This document shows, one piece after another, positions 47,245-58,601 of a stretch of DNA of 64,000 nucleotides. Position 1 is the first letter of the stretch, and every line of letters starts with the position of its first letter. The stretch covers positions 11,290,501 through 11,354,500 of the forward strand of contig JAYKKT010000055.1 in NCBI GenBank assembly GCA_036023115.1, given 5' to 3'. A model generated the notes under the pieces. The model did no database searches, had not been told where the DNA came from, and saw only the letters and a list, made by a program, of their open reading frames with translations. The translations under genes and the position numbers were made by a program. The stretch is from Brasenia schreberi. Lineage: Eukaryota; Streptophyta; Magnoliopsida; Nymphaeales; Cabombaceae.

Positions 47245-47625
47245 GTGAAACGGACGACAGAACGATCTGGTTTTTGGTCACCAGGAAATCCTACAACTCT
47301 GACAAAAATTGGCGGGTATCTAAATGATCAACCAGGGTGTTTTTCGCCAATCCAAGGCTACCTTCTGCTACTACTGAACAAAACGGAAGCTGAGGCTCCA
47401 TTTCTGGCAGGCCGACGATCTATGATGACCCCAACCAAAACCAGGACACAGCACTGTTTTCATCTGTTCGTGGTGGTGCGGAGCATGCCGGCAAACAGGG
47501 AAACTCGCTCCCTTTTCCATTCACAGCTTCAGCTATCTAGCATTTGCTACCTCCGTCGCTGCCAGCCGCCACCACCACCGGAGCCGCCCCTAGGTCCTTC
47601 GAACTCCGCCCACAAGCAACCATGA
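47245..47625 (+). other. Open frame of 126 codons, not recognised
   Basis: It lies between the primer site and gag of the LTR element. The predicted protein ends in a Pro-rich stretch (CQPPPPPEPPLGPSN) and has no domain I recognise. The local base composition is richer in GC than its surroundings, so it may be captured sequence or element leader. I do not propose it as a gene. Confidence 0.2.
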
Positions 47626-47829
47626 ACCACCATCGCCATAGAGTCTCACCATGAAATAGAACCTTATCATGTTTCATTGAGACTTCGTTCTTGGAATAGG
47701 ATCAGTTCAAAAGCTCCAACCCAGACCAGCATCAGATCAAATTTCATTTAAAACTTGGCCAAGCCTACTTCCGGTTGACAGAATACAGGCTCATTTAACT
47801 CGGCTCGACCAAGTTGTCATAGAGAAGGA

Positions 47830-48600
47830 CAGAATGATGCAGTACCACATCATCCTCAAGTCCTTGAGATAAAAAGGTTTAGGGTTGCTTGGGATAATAA
47901 AGTTTTTGAGAACTTTGTTTGGGACATAGAGGAGTATTTTAAGACTACTAAAATCCCATAGGCATATTAATTGGCTACCACATCTCTCTATCTTGATAGG
48001 GATGAAAATATGTGGTGGCACAAGAAGGAGCGAGTACCAGATGAGGAAGGGAGATTGTTGGTCACGTCCTAGCTAAGTTTTGGGTAGGAGCTTCACACAA
48101 TTAAGGTTGAGCTTCATAAGCTAGCAAACTTGTCAGAATTTGCTCGAGTTTGAGATATGTGTGCTAGTTTAACATGTCGCTCTTCTCGATATATATGATA
48201 TGACAAAGGAAGATAACTATTCTAGTTTGTTCATGAGTTATAGCATTGGTCATAGGTAGAGATGTGTCGATATCAACTAAGGGATGTTTATGTAGCTATG
48301 GGTTTTATGGAAAACTTAGTGATTTATGAAGCTCTCAAGGAGAGAATACTACAAGAGCAAGGAGAGATGAGTGAAGACTCAGAGATGTGTCGATATCAAC
48401 AAAGGGATGTTTATGTAGCTATGGGTTTTGTGGAAAACTTGGTGATTTATGGAGCTCTCAAGGAGAGAACACTACAAGAGCAAGGAGAGATGAGTGAGGA
48501 CTCAGGGGCAATTAGTCTGATGGTAGGGTTGGTGGCAAATGAAGGCCTCAATGGAACTTGCCTAACAAAGGTGCACGCATGGTAAGACAACTTTCTTGCC
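47830..48600 (+). pseudogene. Ty3/gypsy gag remnant with duplicated 41-codon unit
   Basis: VFENFVWDIEEYFKTTKIP and TSLYLDRDENMWWHKKERV match the retrotransposon gag core (family: FLWDMEQYF......LxGDAKLWWRT). Stops follow. From 48260 a 123-bp unit, MCRYQ.RDVYVAMGFMENLV..., occurs twice in frame (48260-48382 and 48383-48505). Gag would form the capsid around element RNA. Confidence 0.78.
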
Positions 48601-48724
48601 ACAATGGAAGACTTGTGCAGTCGACTGGGGAAAGCAAGTGTAGACCTCACATGAGGTCCCTATAGGCAGTTGCTATATTTGTGATGGACTCAGTGCATGA
48701 GAGAGTGTTTGAAGCAATGTCAGG

Positions 48725-48982
48725 TTGGTCGAGGATAAGGTAAGACCGAGTATTCCAGATGAGGCTAGACCCAACATTAAGGAGAACTTCATGAGAGTTA
48801 CACCCTTCCAATTGCTAAACACATTGTGGGAAAAGACACCACAACATTCAAGACTTGTGTACGTGGAGGTGCACATTGAACAACATGTGTTGCGTACTTT
48901 GGTTGATAGCGGTGTCACGCATTGTACCATGTCAATAACTTGTGTGAGGACACCAGATAGGTGTATAACTCATTATCTCTAA
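48725..48982 (+). pseudogene. Ty3/gypsy aspartic protease remnant
   Basis: PFQLLNTLWEKTPQ is followed by VYVEVHIEQHVLRTLVDSGV and THCTMS, matching the plant gypsy protease signature (family: LMFVEV...ALVDTGATHNFVS). The catalytic Asp of DSG is kept. The frame ends soon after, and no RT follows before the 3' LTR. Confidence 0.8.
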
Positions 48983-49705
48983 AAGCAAACTAAAGATGGT
49001 AAACACCTGTACATAGAGGATAGTAGGAGTGATCAAGTCAGTTCGGGTGCACATTGGTTGCTCGAGTGGCATCCGAGGCTTTGCAATATTCACTCTAACA
49101 ACTACGATATGTACCTCTAATGCAATCACCTGAGGCAAGTGCGTGCCAAGGTAGCACCACATCTTAGAGGTCTCACTATCATTTACAAGACCCAACCTGG
49201 GTTTTGGGTTAGACGTGACCCATGCAAGGCTACCAAGAGACCAAGAAAAGCTCTAAAAAGGGTGAGTACTTGTTAACCTTCTTCGAGTTGGAGGATGAAA
49301 TGACAAAAGATAGACTCGCAAACGATGTAGTTTAATGAGAGGAGATGTTGTAGACTGATGATTGAGTGGTGTTGATCATAGTTGATGAGCCTATGATACC
49401 TAGTGTGCGGTAGATGAATTACATAGTATGGAAACGCAACCTAAACACAAATGGCAGTCGGGTATATCCCACAATGTGGCCTTAAGAGAATGAGAAAAAA
49501 TCTTCCTCAAAGTTTGTAAAAAGACAAGACAACAACCATTAAAGCATAGCAAAGCATGAGTGTCATTGCAGAGAGCTCGTTGATACAAGAGATCATGAGG
49601 ATGTGGATATACTGATTTAAAGCATGGAGCGCATGGATGTACATGACTTTGCAAACAAGGTTGAGCTTCAATGGAAGAGAGAATTGCCACAAGTTGTTGA
49701 TCGGA

Positions 49706-50209
49706 TGCCGGTAGCACCTGCACGTGATTCATATGGTGTTTAGAGTTGGAGTTGGATACACCATATTTGATTTGGAGTTGATTTGATTTATTGTTACTTG
49801 GATCGTTGTTTGAGTTTTGGATTTGGATTTGAAGCCAGCTTGTTGGGATCCACATTAGTGTCATTGTGTCACATTTTGAACGTCCATATTAAGCACCCTT
49901 TAGTCATTAGTGTTGGGTTATGGTATTTGTGTGATTAAGTCTTTTCCATATTTCGGATCCTAGTCATAAGGGTGTTGGTCTCTATTATAGATGATTCAAC
50001 CATAATCCACATTTGATTTTCTTATACTATTCATTGATTTTGAGAGATTAGTCATGAATGAGACGAGCCTGGTTGGAGAGGAGCCTGGTTGGTTCATTCG
50101 TGTGTGCTTTCGGGGTAGTTGTTTAACAAGAGATTGAGTAATGCAATCACAAGGTGAGTTAGCATCACTTCCTTGACCTTTTGAGTTTTTCGGAGTCAAT
50201 CCTATGATA
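49706..50209 (+). repeat. 3' LTR of the gag-protease element
   Basis: It begins near TGCCGGTAGCACCTGCACG and ends near CCTATGATA. The same family's LTR is seen inverted at 60480-60950, where GACACAATGACACTAATGTG matches the complement of 49850-49880. Confidence 0.62.
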
Positions 50210-50265
50210 GTGTCTGAGGTACATGTCCTCAAGACAAGTCGCACTTAGTCCTGACATGCTTAGAC

Positions 50266-50904
50266 AACAACAACTAAGCCTTTTCCCATACTACATGGGG
50301 CCGACTATATGGATTATTTTTTCACATACGGCTATCATGTGACATGTTAGCAATTAACTTAATATAAACTAGATCGTTCTTTATTGTTTCTTTTCAACAC
50401 TTTTGTGGTCATTCTCTTACTCTTTTAATATTTTCACAATCTAGTTTTTCTCATCTTCTTACGGGAGCATCCTGGGTTATCTTTCTGCATGTCCAAACTA
50501 TCTTAAATGATTTTTTCTCATTTTATCCTCTATTGGTACTACTCTCAATTTGTTTCTAATAACCTCATTATGTATACGGTCTTTCCTTGTATGTCTACTC
50601 ATCCATCTCAACATCTTCATTTCTGCTACAAATATCTTTTGCACATGTTGATGATTAACTGCCCAACACTCATAACCATAAAACATAACATGATTAATTA
50701 TTACTCTATAATATTTACCTTTCAACTTTAATGGTATATTCTTATCACACATAATAGTTGATACCCCTCTCCATTTTAACCAACTGACATTAATTCTATG
50801 AGTAACATCTCTATCAATTTTTCTAATCACTTTGAAAAATTGAACCTAAGAATTTAAAACTTTCCTTGTGATGGATGTAATGTGTGTCAATCTTAATTTC
50901 TATG
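50266..50904 (-). mobile_element. RTE-type LINE copy 1, 3' part
   Basis: It starts on the plus strand with (ACA)n and AAGCCTTTTCCCATACTA, the 3' tail of this family. On the minus strand the frame 50830-50498 reads DVTHRINVSWLKWRGVSTIM, VMFYGYECWAVNHQHVQKI and a C-terminal RMS/RKDRI region, the end of the RTE reverse transcriptase. It is cut at 50904 by solo LTR 2 and resumes at 54009. Confidence 0.88.
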
Positions 50905-51521
50905 TGTAAACACCCAAACATTTTATCAATTTGTTTTTAAAATTTCTACTTTTTTCAAGAAAAATTGCAGTTTTATGTTTTTTAAGGGTTTTCAAACAAA
51001 GGGAACTCATTTCTGTGCCAAAATTTCATAGTAACCTTAAAATAAGGGTACATTGCAACCTCTTAAAAAATCCAATTTTGACAAAAGCTCAAAAAAGTGA
51101 CTACTTTGCCCTCAAGATCAAATTAGCAGGATTCTACTCTTTCAAATGATTGCCTTCAAATAAAGAATAGTTTCAAACAATTTTTCTCAAAGAAACAAAT
51201 GAAAATGAGACATTAGATATCAAATCAAAAAATGTTTACAAATTAACAAAATTACAAAAACTGAGATTACAAAACAAACCAAATCAAACCAAACCTCAAA
51301 AACTCATCTGATCAAGGATAGTCTTATTCCAAGACCCTACACCCAAGAGTTAAAGTGGTTCGAGACCCTACACCCACCAAAAAAATAAAAGTGGTTCGAC
51401 ACCCTATACCAAACAAAGGGTCAAAGTGGTTGAAACAATAAAGACTAACTCACGGAGCAAAAGCAGGTTACCCATGCAAACAAACACTAGGAATGGGACT
51501 CAGTTGTTTTCCAAAAAGAAG

Positions 51522-51727
51522 GATCAAATCAAATCAAATCAAATCAAATCAAATCAAATCAAATCAAATCAAATCAAATTTGATCAAATCAAATCAAATC
51601 AAATTTGATCAAATCAAATCAAATCAAATCAAATCAAATCAAATCAAATCAAATCAATATCAAATCAAATCAAATCAAATCAAATCAAATCAAATCAAAT
51701 CAAATCAAATCAAATCAAATCAAATCA
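51522..51727. repeat. (AAATC)n pentanucleotide satellite
   Basis: About 40 pentamer units occur, with two AAATTTGATC interruptions and one AATATC. It lies entirely within solo LTR 2. The repetitive IKSNQ-type frames across it are artefacts. Confidence 0.97.
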
Positions 51728-52317
51728 AGGTCAAGTTGCAAGCCAAAGCTTGACATGATTCAAAGCAAAGCTCATGTTCAAGTCAAGTGGTCGCACCAAC
51801 CTAGCCGAAGTTAGCATTGACTACATTCAATCAAAGGTAATCAAATCCCACATCGAGGTATGTTTGGCCAAAAGAAGCCAAGACGAGACCAACACAATGG
51901 CAAAGTGACTAAGACAAATACCGTATCCTCTTACCAAATGAAGATCGGCCAAGAAACCGCATCAAGCCATTCACAAAATCGGGATAGAATCAAGCTCAAA
52001 GTGGTCGAGCCAAAAGTTGGCCAATGAAGGATCAATGCGAACACCAAAACAAGGGTTGGATGGCTAGGTCAAGGGCTTATCTAAGGCATGGTCAGTCACT
52101 CCTAGCTAAGGCACACATGACCCAACCAAGACAAGAAGGAAGTGGCTCGGTTGCACCATGACATGGGCTACACCAAAGCTCATACGAAGCCACATGGGCT
52201 CATGGTGGACTCTCCATGCCCCATGTGCAAAAATTTTAGTTGGATCAAACCCAACTTGGATCTTCCATTGAAATACCAAGCTCCAACCCATGGAAGGCAC
52301 TAGAGGTTCTCCTTGAA

Positions 52318-52331
52318 AACTATAAATAGGG
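52318..52331 (+). promoter_or_regulatory. TATA box of solo LTR 2
   Basis: AACTATAAATAGGG precedes a GAGAGAGGGA leader, the same layout as LTR 1 at 22489. It is likely the former U3 promoter; present activity is unknown. Confidence 0.55.
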
Positions 52332-54008
52332 GTATTGGGGGGTTGGTTTGAGCATCCAAGAGAGAGGGAAATCCCTGCAGTAAAAGAGGGAGAGAAAGAG
52401 AGAAAGTTAGAGAGAGAGAAGAAGAAGGATGAGGAGGCCCTACGAAGAAAAAGAACCAAATTGACCAACAGAAGTATACACTTTCTTTGCTGAAGGCACG
52501 TCCTGGCGCCATTGAAGCCAAGCGCCCACCTACCCTTCGTTCAGCTACGAAGGCTGTGCATCGTTCTTTTCCTTTCCCCTGGGGGGCTCTTTGTCTTCTT
52601 TTTTCACGGGAAGGAATGCGCTGTTCGGGTCGCAGTGGGCATTACTTCACCGCCTACGTAGTGTGCTCAAACCGCTCCAATTAGTGTTCAGCCTTACTGG
52701 TATGCACATTCCCAAGTGGAAGTCAAGGAGGAATAGGATAACCCATCTTCCCCAAGCCACCACCGCCATCCGTCGGCCATCGGAGGTTCTTCCAAGTCAC
52801 AGGTCTCTTCTTCCCTTCTCTTTTCAATACTTTCTTCTCTTCTTTCATTCAATTTAATGGGATTGTAATTAAAGAGATTATGTCTCCATCTTTGATATAA
52901 TAATTAAGGCATTATGATGCCCAATTTCCTTTACTTTATTGATGATTTTCGGTTCCTTCTATCCCAATATATATTGTAAGATCTTATATCTCCTAATCTT
53001 CTTTATGCTTATGCTATAATCATAATTTTCTTCATTTATTTCAGTTCTTTACATTTTAATTATTGTAGATTGTATTTTAATTCGGACGAAATGCATTTAC
53101 GTATCTTGTAGAAACCAAAACTCTATTTTCTATACTCTGCATATATCTGATAAATGATTTTTATTTTCTTACTCTTTGCTACAAATATGTTGAAGTTTTG
53201 CACACCTAATCTAAATATACAGACCCATTGATTTTTTTTTTAAAGAATTTTAGGATCGTGCAAAACCGTAAATAAAATCCGAGAAAACCGAATGAAATCG
53301 GAATAGAGTATGTAAAATCCGTACTTCCTACAATAAAGGTTGTGTCATAATCCCATAACTTTGTATGTAGAAAACCATTTTGATTGAAAATGATCCCACT
53401 GGAAATCAGAGATCCATAACTTCCTAACAAAACCAATTTTATAGAAATCAGAAATCTGGGTACCAAGATACAGTCACTTTTCTAGGCCTCTTTGTCTCTT
53501 CCACAGATCTGTTTCAAATACCTGAGTAAGGTGTATTATCTGATTTAATTGCACATATCTAGAATACTTAGAATCAAAATAAAAATAGTTTGAAAATCTC
53601 CACATCCAACTCTGCTTTTTTTAAAATGTTTAGGATTTTTAGAGATTCGAAAGATGTTAAAAAAAATCAGAAAACAAGTCTTTGAAAACAGAACCAGTTT
53701 CTGCTTTTCGGGATTTGAAATGTTGAGTCAAGAAGTAAGTTTACTATTTTTGTCGAACTTTTGGAATTGAAATTTGATTTTGAAAACTTGTCGGATCTCA
53801 AATAATTTTCAAAGCACCTATATCGACTCTTGAGCATCGGTTCAAGAAGATCTATGGCGAAAAGAATTCACTTATCTACTATCGCAAAAAAAGTTAGAAA
53901 TCATCTTTGTTGGTTTGAGCAAACTAGTTGGCACGCTCGCGCACTTTTAGTGTGCGAATTTAGTTTTAAGTCTCTACATAGACTTTGAAACGAAAATTCA
54001 TATCTAGA

Positions 54009-54925
54009 CTATGTCTTCTAGAGTAGCCAAATGATCAAAGTTACATCCCATATATTATGTATTTGTTCTACTAAGTCAGAAGCCTTTACTTTCTAACATT
54101 TCTCTCCATAGTTCTAATTTCCTATTAACATTTTCTGTACACTCATCTACTAACACAATATCATCTGCAAATACCATACACAAAGGTACTACATCTTTAA
54201 TATGTTTTGTTAACTCATCAATAACCAATATAAATAAATATAGACTTAAAGTTGATTTCTGATGTAACCCAATATTAACTTCAAAGGAATTTGTCATTCC
54301 TTCATGAGTCCTCACATAAGTTTTTGCACCATCATATATATCTCTTATAAGATTTATCTATATCAATGGGATATCTCTTTTCTAAGGTTCTCCAAAGAAC
54401 ATCTTTTGTCACTCTATCATTTTTTCTAAATCAATAAATATCATGTGAAGGTTCTTCTTTTTTGCTATAAAATATTTCATAAGATATCTCAATAGGTGAA
54501 TCACTTCAATAGTAGATCTGTCGGGCATGAATCCGAATTGGTTCTCTGTTGTACTTGACTTTTGTCTTAACCTATGTTCGATAATTTTTTCTCATAATTA
54601 TATAGTATGACTCATTAACTTGATACCTCAATAATTTAAACAATTTTGAATGTCTCCCTTGTTCTTATATATGGGTATAAGTGTATTCATACTCCATTCT
54701 TCAGAAATCTTTTGTGTTCTTCATATTTCATTAAATAGTCTTGTGAGCTAAGTGAGCCCGATCTCTCCTAGGATTTTCCATACTTTTATAGAAATATTGT
54801 CCGGTCCTACAGATTTACCAACTTTCATATATTTAAGAGCCTATTTGACTTCATTCTTTTGAATACGGTGATAGAAATTACGGTTTATATACTTTTTGAT
54901 TTGGCCAACTCTCCTAAGCGAAGCA
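54009..54925 (-). mobile_element. RTE-type LINE copy 1, 5' part of remnant
   Basis: The minus-strand frame 54315-54076 carries [33 protein letters not shown] (FADD catalytic box) and [13 protein letters not shown], part of the RT domain. Further left text runs to a GQIKKYINRNFYHRIQKNEV-type region near 54850-54900. It corresponds to 56290-57205 of copy 2 and is truncated at about 54925. Stops occur between blocks. Confidence 0.87.
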
Positions 54926-55424
54926 ACAACTAGTACCATAAAGAAGTGGCCAACAACTAGAAAGTCTTGACCAATTCAAAGGATCATTCAATGTCGTTGA
55001 AATAACAGAATTGGGGGTTCTTCGGTCAAAGAGCGAAAACTCCATAGTATGAACAATTGTCTCAACGAAACCCCTTCCTTCTTTTTTCTTGTACGAACAT
55101 TCAGGAGCTATGACCATTCCAATGCTTCGAGCAAAAAGGCTGATCTGGACCTGATAGTCTGTCCTACTGCCCCGTGGAATTCGTACTGACTAGGAGGATA
55201 AGAGATTCATTGAGTTTAGGAAGGCAGAATAGAAGAAATGAGAACAAGAAATTCACAGATGAAAGGAGTCAAAGAAGGACTATATTCAGCAAATGAGAAG
55301 ATTAGGGAAGATTAAGAATGAAAAGTTTCATCACAACCATAGGAAGAATGAAGTTGATTCGTCTCCACAATTCAATAGATGGAAAAGAGCCCCTCTTGCA
55401 ATGATACCCATAAGCTCATGAGGT
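54926..55424. other. No gene recognised
   Basis: Short unassigned segment between RTE copy 1 and an L1 tail fragment. Confidence 0.4.
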
Positions 55425-55640
55425 GATGTGGGATCTGGTTTGGAAGTGGCGAGGGCCACAATTCTTTCTTTGATCTTGTGGCCAATAGAGACTCTTCACT
55501 AAGAAGGAAAGAGCACGGAGACATCTCACTTCCGAGGCAGTATGTGAAGTTTGTGGGTTTGAGCATGAGGATATAATCCATGTTCTTAGAGATTGTGAGG
55601 TTCCTAAAGGTGTTTGGTGCAGGTTACTATCTCAAGAGGA
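55425..55640 (+). mobile_element. L1-type LINE 3' fragment with zf-RVT domain
   Basis: Plus-strand frame gives a WKWRGPQ block, then ERARRHLTSEAVCEVCGFEH and EDIIHVLRDCEVPKGVW. This is the zinc-binding region near the end of plant L1 reverse transcriptases (family: RRHLT.DPSCPICG..SED.LHALRDC..A..VW). The RT core is missing. It abuts the 3' tail of RTE copy 2, which lies on the other strand. Confidence 0.8.
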
Positions 55641-56035
55641 TTAAAAAACATACAACAACAACAACAACTAAGCCTTTTCCCATACTAGGCGGGGTCGACT
55701 ACATTGATTCTTTGTTTCCACAGAGCTCTATCATGTGCCATATTAGCAGTTAACTCACAATAAGCTAGATCATTCTTTATTGTTTCTTTCCAACACTTTT
55801 GTGGTCGTCCTCTACCTCTTTTAATACTTTTTAAATTTAGTTTTTCGTACCTTCTTATAGGTTTTTCTTCTGATCTTCTTTCTATATGTCCAAACCATCT
55901 TAAAAGATATTATCTCATTTTATCCTCTATTGGTTCCACTCCTAATTTGTTTCTAATAACCTCATTATGTATACGGTCTTTTATTGCATAACCACTCATC
56001 CATCTCAACATCTTCATTTCTGTCACATACATCTT

Positions 56036-56932
56036 TTATACATGTTGATGGTTAACTGCCCAAAACTCGGAACCATAAAACATGACAGGTTTAATTGTTA
56101 CTCTATAATATTTATCTTTTAACTTTAATGGTATCTTCTTATCACAAATAATACCTGATGCTCCTCTCCATTTTAACCAACTGACATTAATTCTATGCGT
56201 AACATCTCCATCAATTCTTTCGTCACTCTTAAAAATTGATCCTAGGTATTTAAAACTTTCCTTTTGAGGGATGTGATGTGTACCAATTTTAATTTCTATG
56301 TCCTCTAAAGTAACCAAATGATCAAACTTACATTCCATATATTCTATCTTTGTTCTACTAAGTCGGAGGCCTTTGCTTTCTAATGCTTCTCTCCATAATT
56401 CCAATTTTATATTAACTTTTCCCTTAGACTCTTCCACTAACACAATGTCATCTGCAAATAACATACACCAAGGCACTTCATGTTCAATATGTTTTGTTAA
56501 CTCATCAATCACTATTATAAATAAGTATGGACTTAAAGTTGATCCTTGATGTAACCCAATATTAACTTCAAAGAAGTCTGTCATTCCTTCATGAGTCCTC
56601 ACACATGTTTTTACACCATCATACATGTCTCTTATAAGGTTAATGTATGTCAATGGGATACCTCTTTTTTCCAAAGTTCTCCAAAGAACCTCCCTCGGTA
56701 CCCTATCGTAAGTTTTTTTAGATCAATAAATATCATGTGAAAGGCCTTTCTTTTTTGCTCTAAAATGTTGCACAAGACGTTTCAAAAGATGAATCGCTTC
56801 AACAATAGATCTGCCTGACATGAATCCAAATTGGTTCTCTGTTGTACTTGATACTTGTCTTAACCTATGTTCGATAATTGTTTTCCACAATTTCATAGTA
56901 TGGCTCATTAACTTGATACCCCGATAATTCAC
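56036..56932 (-). pseudogene. RTE reverse transcriptase core
   Basis: The piece 56932-56723 reads YRGIKLMSHTMKLWKTIIEH and QFGFMSGRS (RT fingers). After a break near 56720, the frame 56674-56036 (212 codons) reads GIPLTYINLIRDMYDGVKTC, GLHQGSTLSPYLFIIVIDEL and [15 protein letters not shown], with the FADD catalytic Asp pair intact. It then reads FKYLGSIFKSDERIDGDVTH and VMFYGSEFWAVNHQHV. It synthesises cDNA at the nicked target in active elements. Confidence 0.9.
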
Positions 56933-57013
56933 ACAATTCTGAATGTCTCCCTTGTTCTTATATATGGGTATAAGTATACTTGCTCTCCATTCCTCGGGTA
57001 TCTTTTGCTTTCT

Positions 57014-57761
57014 TCATATTTCATTAAATAGTTTTATGAACCAAGTGATTCCTGTTTCTCCTAAGATTTTCCAAACTTCTATAGGAATATTGTCTGGTCC
57101 TATCGATTTATCACCCTTCATATATTGAAGAGCCTCTTTGACTTTATTTTTTTGAATACATCGGTAGAAATTGTGGTTTATATACTTTTCTGATTTGTCT
57201 AACTCTCCTAAGCTAATACTAACATATTTATTCTCATTAAAAAGCTTATAAAAATAGTTTTTCCATCTATTTCTTATATCATCATTTTCCACTAGAATTT
57301 TTTCATCCTCATCTTTGATGCATCTAACAGAATTAAGATCTTTAGTTTTTTTATCTCTAGCCCTAGCTATCCTAAAAATATCTCTTTCACCCTCTTTTGA
57401 GTTGAGTTTTTTTATATAGATTCTCTCAAATTTTAGCTTTTGCTTCACTGACAGCCTTTTTTGCTTCCTTCTTTGCTTTCTTATAAGCCTTTAAAGTTTC
57501 ACTAGTTTTCTTAGCATAATGTAATTTGTAACATGCCCTCTTTGCCTTGATTTTATTTTGCATTACTTCACTCCACCACCAAGCTTCTTTTTGTGCCGGT
57601 ACACCTCCCTTATATTCACCTAACAGATCTTTCACCACTTTCCTAATATGTATAGCTATATTGTTCCACATATCACAAGGTGTACCAACATAATTCCAAG
57701 CATCTCCTTGAAGGACTTTTTGTTTAAATATATCTTCTTTCTCGCTTTTGAGGTTCACCAT
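57014..57761 (-). pseudogene. RTE linker and RT N-terminal region
   Basis: The piece 57761-57426 is lysine-rich (AWWWSEVMQNKIKAKRACYK, KKAKKEAKKAVSEAKA), typical of the RTE segment between endonuclease and RT. The piece 57448-57014 contains DLNSVRCIKDEDEKILVEND, RWKNYFYKLFNE and KGDKSIGPDNIPIEVWK (RT motif 0/1 region). Confidence 0.86.
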
Positions 57762-57856
57762 TTAGTCTGAATAGCTTTATGCACTCTTTTCTTCTTTGTC
57801 TATTTTTTTATTTGTAAATCTATAACTAAAAGTTGATATTGGGTGGTTAAACTTTT

Positions 57857-58601
57857 TTATGGAATTACCTTGCAATCTTTACAACATGCTCTATCTTTTT
57901 TTCTACAAATAAAGTAATCAATTTGTGTTTGTGATAAGCCACTCATATAAGTAATTAAATGTTCATCTCTTTTTTTGAAAATTGTATTGACTATAAAAAG
58001 ATCAAATGCCATAGCAAAATTTAAAATCCCCCTACCTTCCTTATTTATATCCGCAAAACCAAAGTTTTCATGAATACCTCGATATCCTAATGCTTCTTTA
58101 CCGACATGTCCATTTAAGTCCAACTAAACAAATAATCTCTCTTTGTGGAATCCTTTGAATCACCTTATCTAACTCTAACAAAAAAGCTGTCTTTATACTA
58201 TCTTCTAGGCCTACTTGGGATGTATAAGCACAAACTATATTCAAAACCTCTGCTCCTAGCACTAATTTCAACTTCATGATTCAGTCACCATATCGTTGTA
58301 TGTCTACTACGCTATCCTTTAAATCTTTATTTATGATAATACCAACTCCGTTTCGAGTCTTTTCCTTACGTGAGTACCATAATTTAAAACTTGTATCCTC
58401 TATCTCCTTTGCTTTTTATCCAACCCACTTTGTCTCATGTAAACATAGAATATGAATCTTTCTTTGAATCATAGTATCTACCACCTCTATTAACTTACTG
58501 GATAATGTTCCGATATTCGAAGAACCAATACAAATCTTATTATCTAGGACTAGCTTCCTTACTCCCGCATTCGTGCACATTAAAAAGGCGGAGACCCTCA
58601 C
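57857..58601 (-). pseudogene. RTE APE-type endonuclease
   Basis: The minus strand begins with ICIGSSNIGTLSSKLIEVVD and IHILCLHETKWVG (58601-58416; family: NVRSL..K..EL.....RRKIDILCLQETKW, with the catalytic Glu). MDLNGHVGKEALGYRGIHEN follows (58123; catalytic D-x-N), and then a SQTQIDYFICRKKDR block. Frames are broken between these pieces. Confidence 0.86.

Larger units (their letters stand above)
46467..50209 (+). mobile_element. Gag-protease-only Ty3/gypsy-like LTR element
   Basis: Two diverged direct repeats bound this element: about 46467-46857 and 49706-50209. Shared blocks include GATCCACATTAGTGTCATT, TAGTCATTAGT, CATTGATTTTCAGAGATTA and a GAGTTT...GGAGTC end. A degenerate initiator-Met primer site (46860-46871, 8 of 12 bases) follows the left LTR. 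Between the LTRs lie gag (about 47830-48600) and an aspartic protease (about 48860-48930) on the plus strand, but no RT, RNase H or integrase. It is therefore non-autonomous in its present form and would have needed enzymes from a relative. Stops show it is dead. LTR edges are approximate and no clean target duplication was seen. Confidence 0.65.
50905..54008 (+). mobile_element. Solo LTR 2 of the long-LTR family (3104 bp) inside an RTE LINE
   Basis: The element starts TGTAAACACCCAAAC and is flanked by CTATG on both sides (50900-50904 and 54009-54013). Removing it and one CTATG restores LINE text (AATTTCTATGTCTTCTAGAG) that matches the uninterrupted copy at about 56295 (AATTTCTATGTCCTCTAAAG). 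It has a TATA box at 52321, a GAGAGAGGGA-rich leader, an (AAATC)n array (51522-51727) and the GAGCATCGGTTCAAGAAG block near 53831. Its last bases (CTAGA) depart from the family's TTTACA. No internal coding region exists. Confidence 0.88.

Noticed and set aside
51426..51814. Overlapping frames coding IKSNQ repeats
   Set aside because: They are translations of the (AAATC)n satellite and not genes.
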